Source: QHBQ01 sp038230695 (GTDB taxonomy: Bacteria; Chloroflexota; Chloroflexia; QHBQ01). Taken from it: 13,511 bases of DNA. The DNA is taken from positions 1 through 13,511 of the forward strand of contig JBBRMT010000124.1 in NCBI GenBank assembly GCA_038230695.1, written 5' to 3'. A model generated the notes under the pieces. It ran no database searches and had not been told where the DNA came from. It saw nothing but the letters and a program-made list of their open reading frames with translations. The position numbers and the translations under genes were made by a program. Position 1 is the first letter of the stretch. Each line of letters starts with the position of its first letter. Of the stretch, positions 6,041 through 12,402 are shown piece after piece.

Positions 6041-6102
6041 AGTCTTCATCATATATTAGCCTACGCCCCCAGTAGTGGTTTGGGGAGAATCTCACCCTAC
6101 GC

Positions 6103-6150
6103 TAATACCCAGGTAAGCAGTCTGTATGTTGCGTGCTTACCTGGGCATTA
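6103..6150 (+). terminator. Strong hairpin terminator after rpsI
   Basis: CCCAGGTAAGCA (6108-6119) and TGCTTACCTGGG (6134-6145) are perfect 12-bp arms with a 14-base loop. TAAT/ATTA (6103-6106 with 6147-6150) extends the base after one mismatch. The tail CATTATTG is only partly T-rich. Confidence 0.65.
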
Positions 6151-6167
6151 TTGCGCTTCTAGAATAC

Positions 6168-6198
6168 CCCCCTAAACCCCCGTAGGGGGCTTTATTTT
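6168..6198 (+). terminator. Rho-independent terminator
   Basis: CCCCC (6177-6181) pairs with GGGGG (6185-6189), or alternatively CCCCCT (6168-6173) with AGGGGG (6184-6189). CTTTATTTT follows immediately, the expected T-rich tail. It backs up the hairpin at 6103-6150. Its C/G arms may derive from the palindromic repeat group. Confidence 0.7.
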
Positions 6199-6303
6199 GA
6201 GTGCATCAATTGCCTAGACGCGCTGCTGGGGCTTTAAAAGTCTACAGCCAGTTCAAGGATGTCGGTCTTATCGTAGTTGGGAAAAGTAGTGATTCCCCCT
6301 CTC

Positions 6304-6336
6304 CTGTAGCTATACAGCAGCCGATTGTGTTATAAT
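6304..6336 (+). promoter_or_regulatory. Extended -10 promoter with overlapping operator-like palindrome
   Basis: TGTTATAAT (6328-6336) is a perfect extended -10. No clear -35 box is present, as is usual for that promoter type. CTGTA (6304-6308) and TACAG (6313-6317) form a 14-bp palindrome in the -35 region, where a regulator would interfere with or help polymerase. The spacing (CTGT-N6-ACAG) does not fit the E. coli LexA box (N8). Transcription would start near 6343, leaving a leader of about 100 nt before the epimerase gene. Confidence 0.6.
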
Positions 6337-6343
6337 AGTCGTG

Positions 6344-6360
6344 CCATATGGTACTTTTGG
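6344..6360. repeat. 17-bp direct repeat, copy 1 (candidate operator)
   Basis: CCATATGGTACTTTTGG, identical to copy 2. It starts with the 8-bp palindrome CCATATGG and lies at the predicted transcription start. Confidence 0.85.
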
Positions 6361-6393
6361 GTGGTAAAAGTGGGTATGATGTAATCCACTGCC

Positions 6394-6410
6394 CCATATG
6401 GTACTTTTGG
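6394..6410. repeat. 17-bp direct repeat, copy 2 (candidate operator)
   Basis: Identical to copy 1 and exactly 50 bp downstream, close to five helical turns, so proteins on both sites would face the same side of the DNA. Between them AAAAGT (6366-6371) is an inverted match to ACTTTT in copy 1. Confidence 0.85.
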
Positions 6411-6446
6411 CGGAATAATACAACAGACTGGGCAAAAAGGAGAGCT

Positions 6447-7571
6447 ATGGCTAAGAAGGCGCTTGTAACCGGCGGCGCTGGCTTCATCGGCAGTCATACC
6501 GTGGATGCGCTGGTAGACCGCGACTTCAGTGTGCGGGTGCTGGATAACATGATTGAGCAGGTGCATGGCCTTGATGCGCGGCCTGCCTATCTGCCGCATG
6601 GGGTGGAGTTCCTGCGCGGCGATGTACGCGACAAGGAGATTATGCGCCGCGCCCTTGCCGATGTGGATGTTGTCTTCCACCTCGCCGCCGAGGTAGGGGT
6701 GGGCCAATCCATGTACGAAATCGTGCGCTACTGCGATGTAAACGTGGTCGGCACTGCCACCCTGCTGGAGATATTGGCGAACGAACCCCATCACGTCGAA
6801 AAGCTGATTGTGGCCTCATCCATGTCCCTCTATGGTGAGGGCCGCTACCTCTGCCCCAATTGTGGGCCGGTATACCCAGGCCTGCGTAGTGAGAAGCAGC
6901 TAGCCGCCCACCAGTGGGAGCTAACCTGCCCCCACTGCAGCGCAATCATCACCCCCCGCCCAACCAACGAGACCAAGCCGTTGCAACCAACCTCCGTCTA
7001 TGCAGTTAGCAAGCGCGATCAGGAGGAGCTATGCCTGGCAGTCGGTCACGCTTATGGCATCCCCACCGTCGCTTTGCGCTTCTTCAACACATATGGCCCC
7101 CGCCAGGCGCTCTCCAACCCCTATACCGGCGTGGCTGCCATCTTCGCGGCACGGCTGCTCAATCGCCACCGCCCGATAATTTTCGAGGATGGGCTGCAGA
7201 GCCGTGACTTTGTTCACGTTAGCGACATCGTGCAGGCGTTGATGCTGGCGATGGAGCAGGATGCCGCCAACTACGAAGTATTCAACGTTGGCACTGGCCG
7301 CCCGCTCACTATTCTGGAAGTGGCCGAGAAGCTGGCCGAGGGGCTGGGTATAGACATCAAGCCACAAGTAAACGGTCAGTTCCGCGCAGGTGACATTCGC
7401 CACTGCTACGCCGACATCTCCAAAATACGCCAGACGCTAGGCTACCGCCCCGCCGTCAGCTTCGAGCAGGGTTTGCCGGAGTTGCTCGATTGGGTGCGTA
7501 CCCAGGAGGCGAAGGACGCAGGTGAGCAGGCGGTTGCCGAACTCAGCGCCCATGGGCTAACCAAAGGTTGA
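6447..7571 (+). CDS. NAD-dependent sugar-nucleotide epimerase (dTDP-L-rhamnose 4-epimerase-like) with embedded zinc ribbon
   Basis: A 374-residue extended short-chain dehydrogenase/reductase. The Rossmann motif GGAGFIG is at 9-15, Asp33 in VLDN fits NAD binding, the catalytic residues are Ser124/125 (ASSMSLYGEG) and Tyr185-x3-Lys189 (YAVSK), and the substrate loop LRFFNTYGPRQALSNPYTG is present. CPNC (136-139) and CPHC (161-164) bracket an insertion that looks like a zinc ribbon between the catalytic Ser and Tyr. From memory, the GVGQSMYEI...SSMSLYGEG...RQALSNPYTG pattern resembles WbiB-type dTDP-L-rhamnose 4-epimerases; the exact substrate is not proven. AAAAAGGAG (6434-6442) precedes ATG 6447; a longer ORF from 6348 crosses the repeats and is rejected. 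The stop overlaps the next start (TTGA), suggesting coupled translation in a surface-glycan operon. Confidence 0.88.
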   Translation: MAKKALVTGGAGFIGSHTVDALVDRDFSVRVLDNMIEQVHGLDARPAYLPHGVEFLRGDVRDKEIMRRALADVDVVFHLAAEVGVGQSMYEIVRYCDVNVVGTATLLEILANEPHHVEKLIVASSMSLYGEGRYLCPNCGPVYPGLRSEKQLAAHQWELTCPHCSAIITPRPTNETKPLQPTSVYAVSKRDQEELCLAVGHAYGIPTVALRFFNTYGPRQALSNPYTGVAAIFAARLLNRHRPIIFEDGLQSRDFVHVSDIVQALMLAMEQDAANYEVFNVGTGRPLTILEVAEKLAEGLGIDIKPQVNGQFRAGDIRHCYADISKIRQTLGYRPAVSFEQGLPELLDWVRTQEAKDAGEQAVAELSAHGLTKG

Positions 7572-9199
7572 GCGCGGAGCAGGCAACTCCAACGCAAACA
7601 GGCTGGCTCGACCGTTGGGCGGGCCTGCTGCTTGCCGCCCTGATGCTAGGCGCGGGCGCGGCGATGTTTGCCGCTAACGTGATCCAATTCAACGCCTTCC
7701 GCCCCGGCTTCGACCTCGCCTTCTATCAGCAGTCCATCTGGAATACACTGCAGGGCCATCCCTGGGCGGTGAGCGGCACCGACTTCAGCGCCAGCCTGCT
7801 CGGCACCGACCTGATCATTTCGCCAGTAATCGTCACGCTGCCCTTCTACGCGCTGTGGCAGTCGCCGCTGATGCTCTATGCGGTGCAGTGCGCCGTTACT
7901 GTGCTGGGTGCGTTGCCGGTATACTGGCTAGCCCGTGACCAGTTTGCTAATGCCCCTCTCCCTAACCCTATCTCACAATGGGGAGAGGGAACAGGCAGCG
8001 GGCGCGGCTGGGGGTTGGGTTTCGCCGCACTATATCTTCTCTATCCGCCGGTGCAGAACGCCGCCTTGACCGAGTTTGCCTTCCGCCCCTTCGCCGCGCT
8101 GGGGATGCTTTTTACCATCTACTATTTCGAGCGCGGGCAATGGCGTGGCTTCTGGCTCTGGGCGCTGTTCACCCTGCTAACCCGTAGCGAGATGGGTCTG
8201 GCGCTGCTGCTTTTCGGGGTATACGGCCTACTCAAGCGCGAACCTGCACCCACCCACCGGGTCTACGTTGCCGACGGCGCGGGCAATATTAGCTTCCTTC
8301 CCGCCGTGCGTTGGAAGCACGCTGCGACTCTCGCTGTTGTCGGCCTGGTCTGGTTTCTAGCCGCTACGCTGTTCATCGTTCCCAACTTCGCGGGCGGCAA
8401 ACTGGCAGTCGCCACCGACATCTACGGCAACATTGGCGGCAGCCTCGGCGAAGTGGCCCGCAACCTGCTCACCAACCCCACCCTGCTGTTTGCCAACAAC
8501 TCGGCGGGCGCAACGCTTGCTTACCTGGCGCTGCTGCTGCTGCCCTTCCTGTTCATCCCCCTGCTACGCCCCTTGCGTCTGCTGCCCGCCCTACCCAGCG
8601 TGTTGCTCAACGTGCTATCGCGGCGCACCAACACCCAACTGAGTGCATACCACTCATATTACCAGGTCATCATCACCGTGTTCCTCACCTGGGCAGCGAT
8701 CGGCGGCCTGGCCGATATTCGGCATGGGGTGGGGCTATGGGCGAGATTGAACGAGCGGGTGCGGCGGCTAGCAGCTACAGCATTGCTGGCTGCCATGTTG
8801 CTCATCTGCCTAATACTCAGCTTTGGCGTAGGGCCAGTGGGCATCGCCCGCCAGAGCGATACTCTCAACTATCTGGGTCAGGCGGGCAAGCTGGCTCATG
8901 GCAAGTGGGAAGATGCTGCCCAGCTAATCAAGCAGATCCCTGATGGCGCACCCGTGGCCGCAGGCAGCACCCTCGCTCCGCATCTCAACCCCCGCTCCGG
9001 CCTGTGGCTGCTCCAGGCTGACCCCCACTATGCAATGCAGCCCCTCGCTGCCGCCCAGTATGTGATTGCGGACACAACATCAAGCGAACCGAAGCAGAAG
9101 ATCCTGCTGGACCAGATCAAAGCCGACCCTGCCACCTGGCAATTGGTTGACCAGAAGCAGGGCTACGCACTGTACAAGCGGTTGACAAAGCTACCATAA
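7568..9199 (+). CDS. DUF2079 multi-spanning membrane protein, probable GT-C-type glycosyltransferase
   Basis: A 543-residue integral membrane protein. The motif FRPGFDLAFYQQSIWNTLQGHPW (about 45-66), the later FRPFAALGMLFTIYYFERG, and a C-terminal extracytoplasmic domain (about 440-543: AQLIKQIPDGAPVAAGSTLAPHLNPRSGLWLL) match DUF2079 (PF09852), a family with GT-C-like architecture. About ten hydrophobic segments are seen, for example 17-40, 81-98, 101-122, 193-220, 252-272, 313-335 and 400-420. The HFSP segment I recall in the family reads IISP here (83-86). Translation starts at TTG 7568 inside the epimerase stop; no strong ribosome binding site is seen, so coupling is likely and a later start is possible. 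A palindromic repeat is inserted in frame at residues about 128-150. Role inferred: transfer or polymerisation of lipid-linked sugars. Confidence 0.82.
   Translation: MSAEQATPTQTGWLDRWAGLLLAALMLGAGAAMFAANVIQFNAFRPGFDLAFYQQSIWNTLQGHPWAVSGTDFSASLLGTDLIISPVIVTLPFYALWQSPLMLYAVQCAVTVLGALPVYWLARDQFANAPLPNPISQWGEGTGSGRGWGLGFAALYLLYPPVQNAALTEFAFRPFAALGMLFTIYYFERGQWRGFWLWALFTLLTRSEMGLALLLFGVYGLLKREPAPTHRVYVADGAGNISFLPAVRWKHAATLAVVGLVWFLAATLFIVPNFAGGKLAVATDIYGNIGGSLGEVARNLLTNPTLLFANNSAGATLAYLALLLLPFLFIPLLRPLRLLPALPSVLLNVLSRRTNTQLSAYHSYYQVIITVFLTWAAIGGLADIRHGVGLWARLNERVRRLAATALLAAMLLICLILSFGVGPVGIARQSDTLNYLGQAGKLAHGKWEDAAQLIKQIPDGAPVAAGSTLAPHLNPRSGLWLLQADPHYAMQPLAAAQYVIADTTSSEPKQKILLDQIKADPATWQLVDQKQGYALYKRLTKLP
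7953..8020. repeat. C/G palindromic repeat inserted in frame inside the DUF2079 gene
   Basis: CCCTCTCCC (7954-7962) and GGGAGAGGG (7981-7989) are perfect 9-bp arms with an 18-base spacer. GGGGGTTGGG follows at 8011-8020 and mirrors the CCCACCCCCAA module of the copy at 4986-5014. The segment encodes NAPLPNPISQWGEGTGSGRGWG, low-complexity Pro/Gly sequence between two hydrophobic segments. Exact element borders cannot be set from one genome copy. Confidence 0.7.
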
Positions 9200-9252
9200 C
9201 GCCATATACTGAACCCAGCGGCTGTTTGCAAGATAGCATCAGGAGGTTAGAT

Positions 9253-9529
9253 ATGAGCGCAACCAAAGAGATAAAGGGCGGCGTATCTAAAATCACCCTC
9301 ACTGCCAACATATACCGACAAGGCTATTCGTGCGCTCCAACTACTGGGCTGTTGGGATGATAGGTATGGCAAAGGCGCTCATATTGTTATCAAGTGGAAG
9401 GTCGCCAATGGCGAGTTGGGAACCTCGCTACCGAGGGGCAAGGGGTTGAGCGAAGCTACGTTGCGTAGCGCACTACACGATTTGCAAATAGACGAAGCTG
9501 AATATATAAAGGCGTGGCACAAGGTATGA
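9253..9529 (+). pseudogene. HicA-like toxin gene interrupted by a +1 frameshift
   Basis: AGGAGG (9241-9246) lies 6 bases before ATG 9253, an excellent start. The literal frame gives only 35 residues (MSATKEIKGGVSKITL...) and stops at 9358-9360. Skipping one base in the AAAA run at 9289-9292 continues as SPSLPTYTDKAIRALQLLGCW to TGA 9527-9529, 91 residues in all. The shifted part resembles HicA mRNA interferases: GKGAHIVIKW has the catalytic-His context, and LSEATLRSALHDLQIDEAEYI matches the conserved TLRS-ILxxxxI ending. No HicB antitoxin gene is seen next to it. It could be a decayed toxin gene, a sequencing indel in a homopolymer, or programmed frameshifting. The HicA call is from pattern recognition only. 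Confidence 0.55.
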
Positions 9530-9540
9530 TGCCACGCCTT
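9509..9540. terminator. Hairpin overlapping the stop of the HicA-like frame
   Basis: AAGGCGTGGCA (9509-9519) and TGCCACGCCTT (9530-9540) are perfect 11-bp arms, with the TGA stop at the end of the 10-base loop. On the + strand no T-run follows (ACAGC). On the - strand the hairpin is followed by TATATATT, so it fits a terminator for - strand transcription better. It may also act as an mRNA 3'-end stabiliser. Confidence 0.5.
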
Positions 9541-9590
9541 ACAGCAGGCGGGCGGTTGCTTTAGTGGCCGTCCTTTAGTTTGGATTGACG

Positions 9591-10436
9591 ATGCAAACAA
9601 CCAACCCCGACATAGAGCGCGAATTGGAAGCGGCGATCGATCCCTGGCTGGCGCATATGACATGGCGGGCCGACTACGTCGCCTGGCGGCAGAAGCGGCT
9701 GCACCTGGAGGATTACCAGCAGCCCTACCTGCGCGACATCGCCGCCCACGCCACCGCTCAACTCAGCGGCACCGTGTTGGATGTGGGCGCGGGCATGGGC
9801 GGGCTGGTGGTGGCGCTAGCGCGACAGGGTGTGCGGGTGGTGGCCCAGGAGTACAACCCCTCCTACTGCCAGATTATCAAGCTGCGGGCGCGACGCTATG
9901 GCCTCGACCTTGCGGTGGTGAATAGCGCGGGCGAGGCGTTGCCCTTTGCCGCTGCCAGCTTCCAGCTAATCACCGCCTGGGACGTGCTGGAACACGTACA
10001 GGATGTGCCAGCCACGCTGCGCGAGTTGCGCCGCCTGCTTGCGCCGAATGGCCGCGCCATCGTCACCATTACCAACCGATTCGGCTTCCGCGACCCGCAT
10101 TACCACCTGGCCGCCGTCAACTGGCTGCCCCGCCCGCTGGCCGAATGGTACATTGCCCGCAAGGGACGCAGCAAGCAGGGCAACTTCCACGACAAACAAC
10201 TCCTCAGCGAGATGCACTATTACACCTACGCCGCCTTCGTCCGCGAGGCACAGCGGGCTGGCTTCCATGCAACCGACGTAGCCGAGGCACGGGTGATGGG
10301 CAGCAAAGCGGGGGGTCGCGCCCGCCGCATCCTGCCCACCCTGCGTCGCCTGCATCTGGCGCAACCGCTCTACCGTATCCATCGTTTCTTCTTTCAGGGA
10401 ACGCACACCGTCCTGATACGCGGAAGTGATGAGTGA
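9591..10436 (+). CDS. Class I SAM-dependent methyltransferase
   Basis: A 281-residue cytosolic methyltransferase. Motif I is VLDVGAGMGGLV (62-73), which binds S-adenosylmethionine; QEYNP (85-89) supplies the acidic residue after strand beta2. AGEALPFAAASFQLITAWDVLEHVQD (113-138) and LRRLLAPNGRAIVTITNRF (146-164) are typical of the Methyltransf_11/UbiE-like group. The C-terminal half, rich in basic and aromatic residues (NWLPRPLAEWYIARKG, LYRIHRFFFQG), is probably the acceptor domain. ATG 9591 was chosen; a TTG two codons earlier is also possible, and no good ribosome binding site is seen for either. Placed between a GT-C-like protein and a flippase, it may methylate a glycan or lipid-linked sugar, but the acceptor is unknown. 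Its last codons lie in a 7-bp repeat array. Confidence 0.85.
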   Translation: MQTTNPDIERELEAAIDPWLAHMTWRADYVAWRQKRLHLEDYQQPYLRDIAAHATAQLSGTVLDVGAGMGGLVVALARQGVRVVAQEYNPSYCQIIKLRARRYGLDLAVVNSAGEALPFAAASFQLITAWDVLEHVQDVPATLRELRRLLAPNGRAIVTITNRFGFRDPHYHLAAVNWLPRPLAEWYIARKGRSKQGNFHDKQLLSEMHYYTYAAFVREAQRAGFHATDVAEARVMGSKAGGRARRILPTLRRLHLAQPLYRIHRFFFQGTHTVLIRGSDE

Positions 10437-10453
10437 TTAGTGATGAATGATGA
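10426..10453. repeat. Heptanucleotide array (GTGATGA)n across a stop/start junction
   Basis: Units GTGATGA, GTGATTA, GTGATGA, ATGATGA (10426-10453). The methyltransferase stop TGA (10434-10436) lies in unit 2 and the flippase ATG (10443-10445) in unit 3, so the array supplies the end of one gene and the start of the next. Confidence 0.85.
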
Positions 10454-12344
10454 ATTGGCAAAGGCGGAAGGCGATGAGGCAATGTCGGATGAGAGTTCAG
10501 CCGACATTTATAACTCAGCACTCAGCACTCAGCAATCAGCACTGACTGAAGTGAGCGACGACGACTTGCAGGAGCAGGATAGCGGTGGCGACCCCACCCA
10601 GCAACCGCTGCCGATGATTGCTTCGGCGCTACCTGCACCCTCGCTGGCGCAGACCGCCTCGCGGGCGATGGTGTGGAACACGATGCTCTTCCCCATCAAG
10701 TTCGTGGTCAGCATTGCCTCAAGTGTCATTCTCATCAACTTGCTGCCGGTTCGCGCTGATTACGGCATAATCGCCCTTATCAGCTCGATGGCTAGCACAA
10801 TTGGCCTCTATGCCGATCTGGGTATCGAGCGCAGTCTACCTCGCTTCGTGCCGGAAGTGGAGCGAGTAGGTGGTGCGCCGCTGGTGCGCCGCTTCCTTTG
10901 GCAGATCATCGCACTCAAGATAGCCGTCCTAGTCCTGCTGGTTGGCGCTCTATTGGCCTTTAGTGGGCCAGTGCTTGGCTGGATGGCATATAAGCAGACC
11001 GACCGCACCATCACTTTGCTGGCGCAGTTTGGTGGCCTGATTGTCTTTACCATTTCGGCAATGCTGGTGTTGGGTGCGTTGTTCGATACCTTCATGCAGT
11101 TCCTGCTCAGTTACTTCAAGCAGCGAGCCTGGAACATCATTACCATCGCCGCGACCATGCTGCAACCCGCGCTGATCATCATATTCTTCAGCGTCGGCCA
11201 GGCTAGGATCGAGTTCGTACTGCTGGCGATGGTAATTACCCCACTGGTTAGCGTACTGCTAGCAGGCAGGCAGGCGCTGCGGCTGGCGAGTAGCGAAACG
11301 GCAATGCGTGAAGGCGGTGCATCACGAATAGGCAAGGATACCAGTCTGCCTACAGGCTTCATGAGCCGCTTCCTGCGCTACTCCGGTATCTCCTATTTTA
11401 TGAACATCAGTGTATATTTCTACACCCTTCCATTTGCCAACATCATAATCTATTCATTCTTCTATGGCGCTGATGGTGTAAGTTTGTTTTCGGTTGCCTA
11501 TAACTTCGTCAACCAGGTGTTGAGTGTGTTGTGGGCGCCGCTGAGTGGCTTGCAGGTGCCGCTCTTCTCGCGCATCTACGCGCAAGATAAGGAGCAGGCG
11601 GGCGGCGCGTTGCCCGCCGGGGCGCAGGCTTCCCCACAGTTGCAGGAGAGCTATACCCTTTTGAGTAAGTTTCTGGCTCTGGCGCTGATACCTGCTGGCG
11701 TGGGATTGGCGTTGCTTACCACCAACCTGACCTACGTTCTCTATGCTAAATCAGGCGCAGCCTCGCCAGTCGCGATTGTGCTGGTCGTGTTCCTGTTCGT
11801 AGAGGCAGCGATTAGCATCCCCCATAATATCCTGATGGTCTACGAGCGGTTCAAGCCGGTGCTGTGGTCACGGGTGGTCTCGCTAGTCTCCATCCCCCTG
11901 CTGCTGGTGTTCATCCCCCTGTTCGACGGCGCGGCTCAGACAATCCTGCACATGGATCCCGACGATGCCAAACCGTTCGGGTTGGTTGGCGCAGCGGTAG
12001 CGACTGGTATAGCCCGTGTTCTCTCGCGGCTGGTGGTGTTCGTGTACGCACGGCGCAGCATGGGCCTGCGCTACCCCTGGGCCTTCGCCCGCAAGGTGGC
12101 GCTGGCCTCGGCGGCAATGGCGGTGTTGGTGATGCTGCTAGCAGTCTGGCTCGACCGCTATCCCTTCGGCGCATCCAGCGGCGGCAAGGTTGGCGCGGCG
12201 CTGCTCAACCTCGGCATTGCCATCCTCGGTGGGGTGGTGTTCGCCATTGCCTTCCGCCTGCTCGGTGGGCTGGATGAGGACGACAAGCGGCGGCTGACCC
12301 GCATGAAACTGCCACTGCCCGCCTGGGCGCTACGCTGGCTCTAG
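10443..12344 (+). CDS. Polysaccharide/lipid-linked oligosaccharide flippase (Wzx/MATE-like)
   Basis: A 633-residue membrane protein with 12-14 hydrophobic segments from about residue 75 to 620, starting ASRAMVWNTMLFPIKFVVSIASSVILINLLPVRADYGIIALISS and then GLYADLGIERSLPRFVPE. This opening and length fit the oligosaccharide flippase group (PF01943/PF13440) that moves lipid-linked glycans across the cytoplasmic membrane. The first 70 or so residues are polar, acidic and low complexity, and partly encoded by a heptamer array (10512-10546). The start is uncertain: ATG 10443 overlaps another array and lacks a ribosome binding site; ATG 10482 has GGAAGG (10466-10471) upstream. It lies 6 bp after the methyltransferase and belongs with the epimerase and DUF2079 genes in a surface-glycan group. 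Confidence 0.85.
   Translation: MNDELAKAEGDEAMSDESSADIYNSALSTQQSALTEVSDDDLQEQDSGGDPTQQPLPMIASALPAPSLAQTASRAMVWNTMLFPIKFVVSIASSVILINLLPVRADYGIIALISSMASTIGLYADLGIERSLPRFVPEVERVGGAPLVRRFLWQIIALKIAVLVLLVGALLAFSGPVLGWMAYKQTDRTITLLAQFGGLIVFTISAMLVLGALFDTFMQFLLSYFKQRAWNIITIAATMLQPALIIIFFSVGQARIEFVLLAMVITPLVSVLLAGRQALRLASSETAMREGGASRIGKDTSLPTGFMSRFLRYSGISYFMNISVYFYTLPFANIIIYSFFYGADGVSLFSVAYNFVNQVLSVLWAPLSGLQVPLFSRIYAQDKEQAGGALPAGAQASPQLQESYTLLSKFLALALIPAGVGLALLTTNLTYVLYAKSGAASPVAIVLVVFLFVEAAISIPHNILMVYERFKPVLWSRVVSLVSIPLLLVFIPLFDGAAQTILHMDPDDAKPFGLVGAAVATGIARVLSRLVVFVYARRSMGLRYPWAFARKVALASAAMAVLVMLLAVWLDRYPFGASSGGKVGAALLNLGIAILGGVVFAIAFRLLGGLDEDDKRRLTRMKLPLPAWALRWL
10512..10546. repeat. Heptanucleotide array (CACTCAG)n inside the flippase gene
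   Basis: Units AACTCAG, CACTCAG, CACTCAG, CAATCAG, CACTGAC. Because 7 is not a multiple of 3, the translation cycles through three frames and yields NSALSTQQSALT (residues 24-35), a peptide type seen where such arrays are read as protein. It is confined to the disordered N-terminus, before the first membrane segment. Confidence 0.88.
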
Positions 12345-12345
12345 G

Positions 12346-12385
12346 GATTGCAGGTTGTAGATTGTAGATTGTAGATTGTAGATTA
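12346..12385. repeat. Heptanucleotide array (GATTGTA)n, second copy, between convergent genes
   Basis: Units GATTGCA, GGTTGTA, GATTGTA, GATTGTA, GATTGTA (12346-12380), then GATTA. It begins two bases after the flippase stop and fills most of the 58 bp before the 3' end of the convergent dehydrogenase gene. It matches the array at 884-916 in unit, orientation and ending. No other terminator is visible between these two genes. Confidence 0.9.
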
Positions 12386-12402
12386 ACAACTTATTGCAAT
12401 TG

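Larger units (their letters stand above)
6041..6446. other. 406-bp intergenic region between rpsI and the glycan genes
   Basis: No convincing protein gene is seen here. From left to right it holds a nested inverted repeat (TATTAGC 6054-6060 with GCTAATA 6101-6107, and CCCCA 6067-6071 with TGGGG 6081-6085), two terminator candidates, a weak promoter-like pair TTGCCT (6210-6215) and TTTAAA (6233-6238) with 17-bp spacing, a 14-bp palindrome, an extended -10 promoter and two copies of a 17-bp repeat. The left part closes the ribosomal unit and the right part controls the next genes. Confidence 0.7.

Noticed and set aside
6304..6317. LexA box
   Set aside because: The spacing is CTGT-N6-ACAG instead of N8, and the downstream genes are not DNA-repair genes.
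6348..6446. N-terminal extension of the epimerase from 6348
   Set aside because: It would translate the 17-bp repeats and promoter region; the Rossmann motif position and the ribosome binding site support ATG 6447.
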